64,000 bases of DNA from Lachnospiraceae bacterium V9D3004 (GTDB lineage: Bacteria > Bacillota > Clostridia > Lachnospirales > Lachnospiraceae). Location: positions 107,171 through 171,170 of the forward strand of contig JHWW01000008.1 of the NCBI GenBank assembly GCA_000621985.1. The letters are read 5' to 3'. Shown here in pieces: positions 43,547 to 53,091 of the stretch. The notes under the pieces were generated by a model. It made no database searches. It saw only the letters and a program-made list of their open reading frames with translations, and was not told the origin of the DNA. Within the stretch, counting starts at the first letter, position 1; every line of letters begins with the position of its first letter. A program made the translations under genes and the position numbers.

Positions 43547-43575
43547 TTGACCAACGAATATATTTGTATTATAAT
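43547..43575 (+). promoter_or_regulatory. nudC promoter
   Basis: TTGACC, a 17-base spacer and TATAAT, 55 bases before the start codon. Confidence 0.75.
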
Positions 43576-43630
43576 TCAATATGTTTAATTATGCTCACAT
43601 AATGACATACATTTTTATGGAGAATTGGTT

Positions 43631-44449
43631 ATGATACAGGACATATATCCGCACATATTTCACAACCATTACGATCCCGGAAAGATAGCGGATGAAAAAA
43701 GCACGGTACTTCATTTTAACGGCAATAAGATACTTACAAGGTCCGGAGAATATCCTGATGCAGGCATGCTTCGGATCAATAATTTTGATAAGCTTATATA
43801 TCTTTTTTCGATAGATGATACGGATTACTATCTGTGTGATGAGGAGATTGAATATATTCCCGAAGGTTATGAGTACACATCAATAAGAGAATTAAGATTT
43901 GCAGGGTTACCGGATGGAAGAAGTGTGTTCGTGGCATTTACTGCCCATCACCTGGCGGCCTGGTATAATGCAAGCAGATACTGCGGCAGATGTGGTGCAA
44001 AGACATACCATGATAAGGTCGAGAGAGCAATGCGCTGTGACTGCGGCAACGTGATATATCCGAGAGTGTCACCGGCGGTGATCGTCGCCGTAAGGAATGG
44101 AGACAGGCTTCTTGTCACAAAGTATAACAGGCCGGGCTCGTATTTTGCGTTAGTTGCGGGTTTCACGGAGATAGGAGAGACTCTTGAAGAGACCGTAAGA
44201 AGAGAAGTAATGGAAGAGACCGGACTTAAGGTTAAGAACATTACGTATTACAAGTCCCAGCCGTGGGGAATTGCAGGTGATATCCTGGCAGGTTTCTACT
44301 GTGATCTGGACGGTGATGATACGATTACAATGGATAGTTTTGAGCTTAAGCTTGCCGAGTGGCGTGAGCGTGAAGATATAGAATTGCAGCCTGACGGTTA
44401 CAGTCTTACGAATGAGATGATGAAGATGTTCAAAGAAGGAATAATGTAA
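43631..44449 (+). CDS. nudC: NAD+ diphosphatase (NADH pyrophosphatase / RNA decapping), Nudix
   Basis: A 272-residue protein with the NudC layout: an N-terminal domain, a zinc ribbon (CGRCGAKTYHDK...RCDCGN) and a Nudix box GFTEIGETLEETVRREVMEE containing all GX5EX7REUXEE residues, followed by SQPWGIAGDILAGFYC, the SQPWPFPxS-like motif that marks NADH pyrophosphatases (here degenerate). It hydrolyses NAD(H) to NMN and AMP and may remove NAD caps from RNA. ATG 43631 is chosen over a TTG six bases upstream. Confidence 0.88.
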   Translation: MIQDIYPHIFHNHYDPGKIADEKSTVLHFNGNKILTRSGEYPDAGMLRINNFDKLIYLFSIDDTDYYLCDEEIEYIPEGYEYTSIRELRFAGLPDGRSVFVAFTAHHLAAWYNASRYCGRCGAKTYHDKVERAMRCDCGNVIYPRVSPAVIVAVRNGDRLLVTKYNRPGSYFALVAGFTEIGETLEETVRREVMEETGLKVKNITYYKSQPWGIAGDILAGFYCDLDGDDTITMDSFELKLAEWREREDIELQPDGYSLTNEMMKMFKEGIM

Positions 44450-44479
44450 AAAATACATCAGAATATAAGGAGCAGCAAT

Positions 44480-45190
44480 ATGGATTGGTTTGATACCTGG
44501 TGGACCGGTATCCAGGATAAGTTTTATTTGTGTTTTATAGAAGATGACAGATATACATTGTTGATCAATGGAATCGGTATTACGATAAAAGTGTCGATAT
44601 TTGCGGTAGTACTTGGTCTTGTGATAGGATTTCTGATCGCAAGCTGTAATCTGTCAAAGAACAGATTCTTTAATCTGATCGGTAAGGTATACACGGATGT
44701 TATCAGGGGAACACCTTCGGTAACACAGCTTATGATCGTGTATTTCGTTATATTTGGTCAGTTTTTGTCATTTGTTAACTGGGATAAATGGATCATTGCC
44801 GGCATAGCATTCTCGATCAATTCCGGTGCATACATGTCAGAGATAATCCGAGCAGGTATATTGTCCATTGACAAAGGACAGACGGAAGCGGGACGTTCAC
44901 TTGGACTTAACGGCAGACAGACAATGTTCAATATCGTTATTCCGCAGGCGCTCAAGAATATATTTCCGGCAATGTGCAATGAATTCATTACACTCATTAA
45001 GGAAACCGCGATCGTCGGTTATGTCGGACTTGTAGATATACAGAAAGCCGGAGATTTTATCAAGAGTACAACATATGAGGCGTTCATGCCTCTTATCGGA
45101 ACGGCGATAATATATTTTGTAATAATCAAGGTACTTACGATTGCGCTTGGAAGAGTAGAGAATGCGCTTAGAAAATCAGATCACAGATAG
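44480..45190 (+). CDS. Polar amino acid ABC transporter permease
   Basis: A 236-residue HisM/GlnP-type permease with five helices and the EAA loop (TEAGRSLGLNGRQTMFNIVI, then PQALK) that contacts the ATPase. GTPSVTQLMIVYFVIFG is a typical permease segment. It is the first of three linked genes (permease, ATPase, binding protein), so it probably acts as a homodimer. The amino acid carried cannot be told from sequence. Confidence 0.94.
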   Translation: MDWFDTWWTGIQDKFYLCFIEDDRYTLLINGIGITIKVSIFAVVLGLVIGFLIASCNLSKNRFFNLIGKVYTDVIRGTPSVTQLMIVYFVIFGQFLSFVNWDKWIIAGIAFSINSGAYMSEIIRAGILSIDKGQTEAGRSLGLNGRQTMFNIVIPQALKNIFPAMCNEFITLIKETAIVGYVGLVDIQKAGDFIKSTTYEAFMPLIGTAIIYFVIIKVLTIALGRVENALRKSDHR

Positions 45191-45211
45191 AGAAAGGATT
45201 GGTAACGGGTT

Positions 45212-45934
45212 ATGATCAGAATCAAGAATCTGCATAAGAGCTTTAATGACCTTGAAGTCCTTTCGGGTATTGATGAGCAGATAAATGACGGAGAGGTTGT
45301 TGTTGTCATAGGACCTTCCGGCTCCGGTAAGAGTACGTTCCTCAGATGTCTTAATCTTCTTGAGACACCGGACAGCGGAGAGATATATGTTGATGATGAA
45401 CAGATCAATTCGAAAGATGCAGATGTTAACAGAATAAGACAGAAGATGGGAATGGTGTTCCAGCATTTTAATCTGTTTCCGCATCTTACCGTTATGGGTA
45501 ATATAACGCTTGCTCCCGTCAAGCTTAAGAAGATGACAAAAGAAGAAGCTGTAGCAACAGGAAATGAACTGCTTGAGATCGTTGGTCTTGCTGAGAAGGC
45601 GGATTCATATCCTGCACAATTATCGGGCGGACAGAAGCAGAGGATCGCCATCGCAAGGTCTCTTGCGATGAAGCCTGAGATAATGTTATTTGATGAGCCT
45701 ACAAGTGCGCTTGATCCGGAGATGGTAGGAGAGGTTCTTGATGTTATGAAGAATCTTGCCAAGAGCGGAATGACGATGGTTGTTGTAACTCATGAGATGG
45801 GATTTGCGAGGGAAGTTGCGACAAGAGTGTTGTTCATGGATGAAGGAAAGATACTTGAAAAAGGAACGCCCGATGAGATATTCGATAATCCTCAGAATGA
45901 ACGTACCAGACAGTTCTTAAGCAAGGTACTGTAG
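45212..45934 (+). CDS. Polar amino acid ABC transporter ATP-binding protein (GlnQ-like)
   Basis: A 240-residue ATPase with Walker [11 protein letters not shown]-loop [14 protein letters not shown], signature [13 protein letters not shown], Walker [13 protein letters not shown] and H-loop VVTHEMGFA. It is close to the GlnQ/HisP type, powers the permease encoded just upstream, and lies on the cytosolic side. Confidence 0.96.
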   Translation: MIRIKNLHKSFNDLEVLSGIDEQINDGEVVVVIGPSGSGKSTFLRCLNLLETPDSGEIYVDDEQINSKDADVNRIRQKMGMVFQHFNLFPHLTVMGNITLAPVKLKKMTKEEAVATGNELLEIVGLAEKADSYPAQLSGGQKQRIAIARSLAMKPEIMLFDEPTSALDPEMVGEVLDVMKNLAKSGMTMVVVTHEMGFAREVATRVLFMDEGKILEKGTPDEIFDNPQNERTRQFLSKVL

Positions 45935-45982
45935 TACAATACATATGTATTGCATATTTATTATATAAAGGAGAATATTATT

Positions 45983-46753
45983 ATGAAAAAAATGTTGAAG
46001 AAAATCGTGGCATTAGCAACAATGACAGCAATGACAGCTGCACTTGCCGGCTGTGGCGAAGGAGATAGTAAAGGCGGAGCTATTACATTCGGAACCAATG
46101 CGGAATTCCCGCCGTTTGAATATGTATCGGCACAGGGAGCTATCGGTGAGTTCGACGGAATTGATATGGCGATCGCTAAGGCTATTGCAGAAGATAACGG
46201 TAAGGAAGCCAAGATCGAGAACATGGAATTCGATTCACTTCTCATTGCACTTGAGAACGGACAGATCGATGCTGCTATCGCAGGAATGACGATTACCGAA
46301 GACAGAAAGAAATCAGTTGATTTCTCAACTCCATATTACACAGCAACTCAGGTAATGATCGTTAAAGAAGATTCTGATATTACCAAAGCAAGCGATATGG
46401 CAGATAAGAGAATTGTTGTTATACAGGGATATACAGGTGAAGAATGTGTTAAGGATCTTGATTATGATTATGAAGCATTCAAGAAAGGTTCAGAGGCAAT
46501 TCTTGAGCTTGTTAACGGAAAATGTGATGTAGTTGTTATTGACTCTGCTACAGCCGAGAAGTTCGTTGGCGACAATGAAGGACTTAAGATCGTTGAAGAT
46601 AATACGGCATTCGAGAGTGAAGAATACGGAATCGCAGTAAAGAAAGGCAACACGGAACTCCTTAATGAGATCAACAAAGCAATTGACAAGCTTAAGAATG
46701 ATGGAAAGATCAATGAGCTTGCTGCAAAATATTCTGATAATTCTGCAGAATAA
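45983..46753 (+). CDS. Amino acid ABC transporter substrate-binding lipoprotein
   Basis: A 256-residue lipoprotein with a signal peptide ending in the lipobox LAGC (lipidated Cys24). It has a type II periplasmic-binding fold: ITFGTNAEFPPFEYVSA, then GIDMAIAKAIAED and GMTITEDRKKSVDFS. ATG 45983 has AAAGGAG 9 bases upstream; the longer frame is not used. It is the third gene of the transporter operon and is followed by a terminator. Confidence 0.95.
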   Translation: MKKMLKKIVALATMTAMTAALAGCGEGDSKGGAITFGTNAEFPPFEYVSAQGAIGEFDGIDMAIAKAIAEDNGKEAKIENMEFDSLLIALENGQIDAAIAGMTITEDRKKSVDFSTPYYTATQVMIVKEDSDITKASDMADKRIVVIQGYTGEECVKDLDYDYEAFKKGSEAILELVNGKCDVVVIDSATAEKFVGDNEGLKIVEDNTAFESEEYGIAVKKGNTELLNEINKAIDKLKNDGKINELAAKYSDNSAE

Positions 46754-46800
46754 TGTCACAAAACCAGTTTGATATTCGTCTTTATATATGAAGACGTAAA

Positions 46801-46826
46801 AAATGCGCCGGTAATTCGGCGCATTT
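46801..46826 (+). terminator. Terminator of the ABC transporter operon
   Basis: AAATGCGCCG pairs perfectly with CGGCGCATTT around GTAATT, followed by CTTATAAAA. Confidence 0.85.
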
Positions 46827-46870
46827 CTTATAAAAGGGAAATATTCACAACAACGTAAGCGAGGGCGCAA

Positions 46871-47392
46871 GTGAGAGAGGATACATTCGACAGGATCATA
46901 ACTGAATATAATACAAGACTTATAAAATACTGTTACAGTATCCTCGGTAATTATCACGATGCTGAGGATGCCGCGCAGGAGACATTCATAAGATTGTATT
47001 ACAAGCTGCAGATGATAATTAATGAAAAAGCGCTTGCAGCATATATATACAGAATTGCATATTCGGTAAGTATTGATATGCTCCGTTCGGGAAAAAGGCG
47101 TAAAGAACTTGCGGAGCAATACGGTGATTCGCTCAGACTAAAAGAAGATACTTATCAGATGGAAAGCGCAGTTGAAAATGACGGGTTGTTGTCTGAAGAA
47201 TTGTACAATGCTTTAATGACATTAAAACCGGCGGACAGGGCGCTGGTGCACGGGAAAGCGGTAGAAGAGCTGAGTTATTCGGAACTTGCCGTGATACTCG
47301 GTAAGAGTGAAGGGACACTCAGAAAGCGGTATGAAAGGGCGAGGAAAAAATTGGTAAAAGAGATTGATAACAGGGAAATCGGGGAGAGATGA
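46871..47392 (+). CDS. ECF-type RNA polymerase sigma factor
   Basis: A 173-residue sigma-70-family factor with region 2 (LIKYCYSILGNYHDAEDAAQ, then ETFIRLYYKL) and region 4 (ELSYSELAVILGKSEGTLRK). No region 3 or extra C-terminal domain is present. The start is GTG with GAGGG a few bases upstream. The stop overlaps the next frame as ATGA, tying it to the anti-sigma gene. Its regulon is unknown; the adjacent serpin pair is a possible target. Confidence 0.93.
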   Translation: MREDTFDRIITEYNTRLIKYCYSILGNYHDAEDAAQETFIRLYYKLQMIINEKALAAYIYRIAYSVSIDMLRSGKRRKELAEQYGDSLRLKEDTYQMESAVENDGLLSEELYNALMTLKPADRALVHGKAVEELSYSELAVILGKSEGTLRKRYERARKKLVKEIDNREIGER

Positions 47393-47394
47393 TC

Positions 47395-48507
47395 ATGGAA
47401 AGAATAGAAGATAGAATAAAAAGAGAATATGACAATATGAAGCTCCCCGAGTCTGACATGGCGGAGAGAGTGAGAAAAAAACTTGAAGCTGACAGGCAGG
47501 GAAAGTTGGAGATGATTCAGAAACGTGAACCTCAAGAATCGGGAGAAGGATGTCCTGAAACAGGAAGCACCCAAGATGTAAGAGATGATGTCGGAAGAAC
47601 GTGGGAAGGAAAGTACGAAGCCGGAAATGCCGGTACAGGAAGGCCTGTCAGACGGTTCAGAAGGGTGGCGGCAGCTGCCGTTATCGCAGTTTCATTTGTA
47701 TGCGCATCGGTCACGATATACGCCGCGGTAAAAGGCCTGTCGGTCAGACAATTATTCTCACTCATATGGGGCGAGGACAATTCTGATGAGATAGAAGAAA
47801 CAATAGCATGCGAAGCCGGAATAGTGAATTCAGAGAACACATTCAGGGGACTTGATATCAGACCGGTGAAGGTTATCGGTGATGACAGAGGCTTGTATGT
47901 CGTGCTTAAGATAACAGACAACAAGGGCAGATATATTACAGATGAAGCGGTGTCTGATGTGCAGTCTTTCGGGGAATATGAGATGGAATTTGAACATGGG
48001 GGAAGCGCATCTTATTCTATCAGGTTCCTTGATAATATCTATAATGAAGACGAAAAAAATGTAAGATATGTTGCTTTAGAATATATAGGAGGAAGTGATG
48101 GCGAGCCGGTGTCAGACAGCGGAAGCCTTAAGATTTCACTCAAAGACTGGTACAGGTACAGGAATGCGGAAGAAGCCGAAGAAGCGGATACCGATAATGC
48201 GCCACGGATTGCCGAAGGATCATATAATGCGACTATATCTTATGATTATATAAGTACCGGTAAAAAAGTTAACATGAAGTCGATCAACAATACCTGTGAT
48301 GTGTCTTCACTTACGGTAATGGTCAATGCGGGAAATGAAGAGATCCAGTCGGAACTGATCGAAAAAGAAACGATCGATCTTATTATGGAAGATGGAAGCA
48401 GTGTCAGAGCAGAGATCGAATACGGTCTTGAAAATGAGGGAGAATATACGGTTGTATATTCCATTGAACATCCCGTTACACCATCTGAAGTAGTAGGAGT
48501 TAAGTAA
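47395..48507 (+). CDS. DUF4179-type membrane anti-sigma factor
   Basis: A 370-residue protein beside the ECF sigma gene. The N-terminal cytosolic part (about 1-85) is charged and helical and should hold the sigma factor. One membrane helix (about 87-108, VAAAAVIAVSFVCASVTIYA) follows, and the extracellular part is beta-rich as in DUF4179 proteins. ATG 47395 is preferred because GGGGAG lies 8 bases before it. Release of the sigma factor by proteolysis is the known scheme for such pairs; here it is inferred. Confidence 0.78.
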   Translation: MERIEDRIKREYDNMKLPESDMAERVRKKLEADRQGKLEMIQKREPQESGEGCPETGSTQDVRDDVGRTWEGKYEAGNAGTGRPVRRFRRVAAAAVIAVSFVCASVTIYAAVKGLSVRQLFSLIWGEDNSDEIEETIACEAGIVNSENTFRGLDIRPVKVIGDDRGLYVVLKITDNKGRYITDEAVSDVQSFGEYEMEFEHGGSASYSIRFLDNIYNEDEKNVRYVALEYIGGSDGEPVSDSGSLKISLKDWYRYRNAEEAEEADTDNAPRIAEGSYNATISYDYISTGKKVNMKSINNTCDVSSLTVMVNAGNEEIQSELIEKETIDLIMEDGSSVRAEIEYGLENEGEYTVVYSIEHPVTPSEVVGVK

Positions 48508-48600
48508 AAGTATATGTATATCAATAAGTAAAGATATATGCATAATAATATGTTTTAGTCACTTAAAAGTAACGTGAATCGGATAGGAGGAGAGCAAACT

Positions 48601-50217
48601 ATGAAAAAAACAGTAAAAAAATCTATATGCGCCGTACTTGCCTGTGCAATGATAATGACATCATCGGATATATGTAATATATCATCGTATGGTCAGGAAA
48701 GCATGGCAAGTGCCGCAAAGGTAACACTTAAACTTGCAAAAAAGAAAGTTAACGTTAATGTCGGAAAGAAGGTTAAAGTAAAATATTCCGCTTCCGGTAA
48801 AGTAAAAGCGGTTTCATCAAAGAAAAAGATCGCTACAGCATCTGTGAAAAAAAAGAATATCTTGATCAAAGGAATAAAAGACGGGTCGGCTGTGATAAAA
48901 GTAACCTGTACCAAAAAGAAAAAAACCAAATCCGCAAAGATAAAGGTGACGGTCAGAAAAAACGACAACAAGGCAGAACTTAATGAAACAGCAACCACAC
49001 GACCGTCGGTTTCACCTTCGAATCCTACAAGGAATCCGGAAGAGATAAAAAAAGCCGCAGAGAAACTCGGGCCGTTCGCGAGCGGAGTTAATAAGTTCGG
49101 CATAAAAGTATTCGATGGACTTCATGAGGATGATAAGAATCTGTTTGTGTCACCTTTCAGTATATATGTGGCGCTTGCGATGCTTGCTAACGGAGCCTTA
49201 GGCAATACCCAGACCGAGATCATGAATGCTCTCGGAATAACCGATCTGTCACAGTGGAACACGCTTATATCGGAATACATTAAAGGCAGTATGGATGAAA
49301 AGGTGAAGTTCAATGTCGGTAATTCCGTATGGCTTGGTAACAGGCTTGTCAAGGCACCGGGAATCGACAATGATTTTATCAATCCGCTTAAGACATATTA
49401 TGACAGCGAGGTAAAACCTGATATTGATTTTACGTCAAATGAGACTGTTAATAATGTAAATAAGTGGATAGAAGATAAGACAGACGGAATGCTCAAGGAT
49501 ATGATCAAAGAACTTGATCCTACTGTTATGGCGCTTATTATCAACACACTGTTCTTTGAAGCAGGATGGACAGAAGTATTCTATGAAGACGCTACGAAGG
49601 ATGAAGTGTTCCACGGTTCATCAGGTGACAAGACAATAAAAATGATGAACAATGGTAATGAGAATTTCGGATACTTTAAGAATGACAAGTTCAAAGGCAT
49701 AGAACTGTTATATGGCGCCAAGAGAGCATATGCGATGGATATTCTGATGTCGGCCGATGATAATGTCAGTACGACGAAACTCTGGAACAGCCTGACAGAT
49801 GAAGAGAAGAATAACACTCTTACAGAATTTTCACTGGCGAATTCAGTGAACATCAGATCACTTAAGCTTCCGAAGTTCTCACTCAAATATGAATCGGGAG
49901 ATAAGATGAAAAATGTTCTTAAGAATATAGGAATTAAAGAAGTGTTCAGTAACGGACAGGCTGATCTTACGAAGATTGGAAGAGGACCGGACGGACCGTT
50001 GTATGTAGACGATGTGCTTCACAATACCGCACTTGAAGTGACCGAGAAAGGAACCAGGGCAGCTGCGGCAACAGTCATCATTGCAAAAGCAACTTCGGCA
50101 ATGATGACGAGTGGAGATCCGATCGATTTCATAGTTGACAGACCGTTCGTATTCACGATCAGAGACAGAGTATCGGGTATGGTATTATTCGTAGGTGAAG
50201 TGAATAATCTGCAGTGA
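48601..50217 (+). CDS. Secreted serpin with N-terminal Ig-like module (serpin 1)
   Basis: A 538-residue secreted protease inhibitor. A signal peptide (1-38) leads into a lysine-rich Ig-like module (about 40-120), a short Pro/Ser/Thr linker (125-145) and a full serpin domain (about 155-538), with NLFVSPFSIYVALAMLANGA and DRPFVFTIRD. The hinge EKGTRAAAATV has small residues at P12-P9, as inhibitory serpins need. Counting from the hinge puts Thr-Ser at P1-P1'. It is followed 22 bases later by a paralogue. Confidence 0.92.
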   Translation: MKKTVKKSICAVLACAMIMTSSDICNISSYGQESMASAAKVTLKLAKKKVNVNVGKKVKVKYSASGKVKAVSSKKKIATASVKKKNILIKGIKDGSAVIKVTCTKKKKTKSAKIKVTVRKNDNKAELNETATTRPSVSPSNPTRNPEEIKKAAEKLGPFASGVNKFGIKVFDGLHEDDKNLFVSPFSIYVALAMLANGALGNTQTEIMNALGITDLSQWNTLISEYIKGSMDEKVKFNVGNSVWLGNRLVKAPGIDNDFINPLKTYYDSEVKPDIDFTSNETVNNVNKWIEDKTDGMLKDMIKELDPTVMALIINTLFFEAGWTEVFYEDATKDEVFHGSSGDKTIKMMNNGNENFGYFKNDKFKGIELLYGAKRAYAMDILMSADDNVSTTKLWNSLTDEEKNNTLTEFSLANSVNIRSLKLPKFSLKYESGDKMKNVLKNIGIKEVFSNGQADLTKIGRGPDGPLYVDDVLHNTALEVTEKGTRAAAATVIIAKATSAMMTSGDPIDFIVDRPFVFTIRDRVSGMVLFVGEVNNLQ

Positions 50218-50239
50218 ATGTAAGTTTGGAGGTTACGAT

Positions 50240-51886
50240 ATGAAAAAACAATCATTTATAAACAGGATCAAAAGATCAATATGTGCGGTTCTTGCGGTAT
50301 CAATGATATCGGCTGCGATATTTGAAGGCGGCGCAGTAACATGTTACACCGGATCGAATCATGCAAGTGCAGCAAAAAAAGCAACTCTTAAGTTGTCAAA
50401 GACGAAGGTTACATTGTCAAAAGGAAAGACTGCAAAAGTAAAGATCACAGCTAACGGAAAAGTAACGGTTGCTTCCGATAATAAAAAGATCGCTACCGCA
50501 TCGATCAGCAAAAAATATGTTGTTATAAAAGCAAAGAAAAACGGAACAACCAATATCAGGGTTACATGTACATATAATCCATACAAGATCAAAAATTATC
50601 TTGCTACGAAGTACAACAAGAAAAAAAATAATTCAAAGACTTTGAAAATAAAAGTAACAGTTGGAAAAGGCGAAAGCTCCAAGGTCAAATCAACAGCTAC
50701 TCCAAAAGCCGATGCGACAGTTGATCCCGAAGTTATCGAAAATGCAGCAAGGGATATGAAGCCTTATACCGGTGCGATCAAGACTTTCGGTAACAAAACA
50801 TTAAAGGCAATGCATAGTGATAATGACAATACATTTATATCGCCGTTGAGCATATATATGGCATTCGCTATGCTTGCAAACGGTGCTTCAGGTAATACAT
50901 ATAATGAGATCGTTAATACTCTCGGGATTACAGATTTTGCCGGATTCAATAATGTGATAGGTAATTATATCAGCGGAAGTCTGGATCCGGAAGTGACATT
51001 CAAAGTGGCTGATTCGGTATGGCTCGGTAAAAAACTGCAGCAGGCAGCGGGAATCAATGAGAATTTCGTTAATCCTCTTCAGACATATTATAAGAGTGAA
51101 GTAAGAAAAGATGTTGATTTTGCTTCTCAAGAGACAGTTGACGCCGCCAACAAGTGGGTAGAAGATAAAACCGGAGGAATGATCAAGAATCTGTTTCAGG
51201 GATTCGATCCCGAAATGGTGGCAATGCTTATTAACGCGCTGTATTTTGAGGGAAGATGGAGCAACGTATTCAAGGCTGAGAATACGGTTGATGAACCGTT
51301 CTACGGTGTAAACGGACCAAATACCGTCAAGATGATGACCAATCAGTATGTTACGAAAAGCTCATATTTTGAAAATGATAAGTTCAAGGGATTGCGTATG
51401 AGTTACGGCAGACATTATTATGTAATGGACATTCTGATGTCAGCAGATGAGAATGTGAATACAACAACTCTGTGGAACAGTCTTACCGATGAAGAAAGAG
51501 ACAACATACTTGGAAACGCCGATTATTCCGATGTAACAGTAAAGACTCTTAAGCTTCCGAAGTTCAGTATTGATTATTCCGATAACGGCAAATTGATGAC
51601 AGCTCTTCGTGGCATGGGAATGAATGAAGTATTTACTGCGAACGCAAATCTGTCAAAAATTGGTAATAACGCTTTCGTTAATGAAGTAAAACATAAGGCA
51701 GTTCTTGAAGTAACCGAAGAGGGAAGCAAGGCGGCAGCAGTTACCTATATCGCACTGGCAACATCGGCATACAGACCCGAAAAGCCAAAGGAAGTTGATT
51801 TTATAGTTAACAGACCGTTCGTGTTTGCAATAAGAGACAACTGGTCGGGAGCGGTATTGTTCCTTGGTGAAGTTAATAAGCTGTAG
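50240..51886 (+). CDS. Secreted serpin with N-terminal Ig-like module (serpin 2)
   Basis: A 548-residue paralogue of serpin 1 with the same layout: signal peptide, lysine-rich Ig-like module with a longer insert (NPYKIKNYLATKYNKKKNNS), linker, and serpin domain with TFISPLSIYMAFAMLANGAS and NRPFVFAIRD. The hinge is EEGSKAAAVTY, still suited to inhibition. The reactive loop differs from serpin 1, with Ser-Ala predicted at P1-P1'. GGAGG lies 8 bases before the ATG. The gene ends 2 bases from the converging coaBC, with no terminator between. Confidence 0.92.
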   Translation: MKKQSFINRIKRSICAVLAVSMISAAIFEGGAVTCYTGSNHASAAKKATLKLSKTKVTLSKGKTAKVKITANGKVTVASDNKKIATASISKKYVVIKAKKNGTTNIRVTCTYNPYKIKNYLATKYNKKKNNSKTLKIKVTVGKGESSKVKSTATPKADATVDPEVIENAARDMKPYTGAIKTFGNKTLKAMHSDNDNTFISPLSIYMAFAMLANGASGNTYNEIVNTLGITDFAGFNNVIGNYISGSLDPEVTFKVADSVWLGKKLQQAAGINENFVNPLQTYYKSEVRKDVDFASQETVDAANKWVEDKTGGMIKNLFQGFDPEMVAMLINALYFEGRWSNVFKAENTVDEPFYGVNGPNTVKMMTNQYVTKSSYFENDKFKGLRMSYGRHYYVMDILMSADENVNTTTLWNSLTDEERDNILGNADYSDVTVKTLKLPKFSIDYSDNGKLMTALRGMGMNEVFTANANLSKIGNNAFVNEVKHKAVLEVTEEGSKAAAVTYIALATSAYRPEKPKEVDFIVNRPFVFAIRDNWSGAVLFLGEVNKL

Positions 51887-51888
51887 TT

Positions 51889-53076
51889 TTACAGGGTCAT
51901 GATCTTGTCAAGGAGTTTTTCAGCAGCTTTTTCTTTACTCATCATATCAAGTTCTTCGCAGGAATTTTCAGTAATAAGAGTCAGCACATTGGTGTCGGTT
52001 CCAAAGCCGGCACCTTCCTGCTTTAAGGAGTTTGCGGCGATCATGTCGGCATTTTTTTTGATAAGTTTTGCACGGGAATTTTCTATGAGATTCTCGGTTT
52101 CCATCGAGAAGCCGCAGATGATCTGTCCTTCTTTTTTATTCTTTCCGAGCTCTCCGAGTATATCTTTTGTGCGTTCAAGTTCTATACAGGAATCCGCGTC
52201 GGATTTTTTGATCTTTTCAGCTGCGACGGTTGAAGGTCTGTAGTCAGCTACGGCGGCAGCTTTGATGATTATGTCACTGTGAGAGGCATTTGCCATTACG
52301 GCATTATACATATCTTCGGCAGATGTAACATTTATAATGTCACAAAACATTGGCGGATCGATGGAGACCGGTCCGGATATGAGTGTAACGTCTGCGCCGC
52401 GGAGCATAGCGATCCTTGCGATAGCGTATCCCATCTTACCGGTTGAATGATTGGTTATGAATCTGACAGGATCTATTGCCTCGCGCGTAGGACCTGCAGT
52501 AATAAGGATTCTCTTTTTGCTCAGGTCGTGAGGGTAAGCGATCTCTTTCAGAATGTGTTCGATCAGCACATCTTCATCGGGAAGCTTTCCGGCGCCGGTG
52601 TCGCGACATGCAAGCATGCCTGTTGCCGGTTCGATGACCTTTATTCCGAAGTCGTCAAGACGACACAGATTATTCTGTACGACAGGATTGGTGTACATAT
52701 TGGTATTCATGGCAGGGGCAACTAAAACCGGACATTTTGCAGCGAGAAGAGTAGTAGATAACATATCATCCGCAATGCCGTTTGCCATCTTGCCTATAAT
52801 ATTGGCTGTGGCGGGCGCAACAAGGAATATATCTGCTTTTTTGGCAAGTGAAACATGCTCAACATTGAATTCAAAATTCCTGTCGAAAGTATCCACGAGA
52901 CACTTGTGCCCGGTAAGTGTTTCAAAAGTTATGGGGTTGATAAAATTACACGCATTTTCAGTCATGATAACGTGAACGTCTGCATGTAATTTTATAAGTC
53001 TGCTTGCGACATTTGCGATCTTATATGCGGCAATACTGCCGGTTATACCAAGTACAACAGTTTTATTGGTTAGCAT
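51889..53076 (-). CDS. coaBC: Phosphopantothenoylcysteine decarboxylase / phosphopantothenate-cysteine ligase
   Basis: A 395-residue bifunctional CoA biosynthesis enzyme. The CoaC flavin domain (about 1-180) has GITGSIAAYK, a conserved His in EHVSLAK and PAMNTNMY. The CoaB domain (about 185-395) has ILITAGPTREAIDPVRFITN and KMGYAIA, then AAVADYRP. It is the last gene of a five-gene reverse-strand operon for pantothenate and CoA. Confidence 0.96.
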   Translation of the reverse strand: MLTNKTVVLGITGSIAAYKIANVASRLIKLHADVHVIMTENACNFINPITFETLTGHKCLVDTFDRNFEFNVEHVSLAKKADIFLVAPATANIIGKMANGIADDMLSTTLLAAKCPVLVAPAMNTNMYTNPVVQNNLCRLDDFGIKVIEPATGMLACRDTGAGKLPDEDVLIEHILKEIAYPHDLSKKRILITAGPTREAIDPVRFITNHSTGKMGYAIARIAMLRGADVTLISGPVSIDPPMFCDIINVTSAEDMYNAVMANASHSDIIIKAAAVADYRPSTVAAEKIKKSDADSCIELERTKDILGELGKNKKEGQIICGFSMETENLIENSRAKLIKKNADMIAANSLKQEGAGFGTDTNVLTLITENSCEELDMMSKEKAAEKLLDKIMTL

Positions 53077-53091
53077 GGGCTTTCTCCTTCT

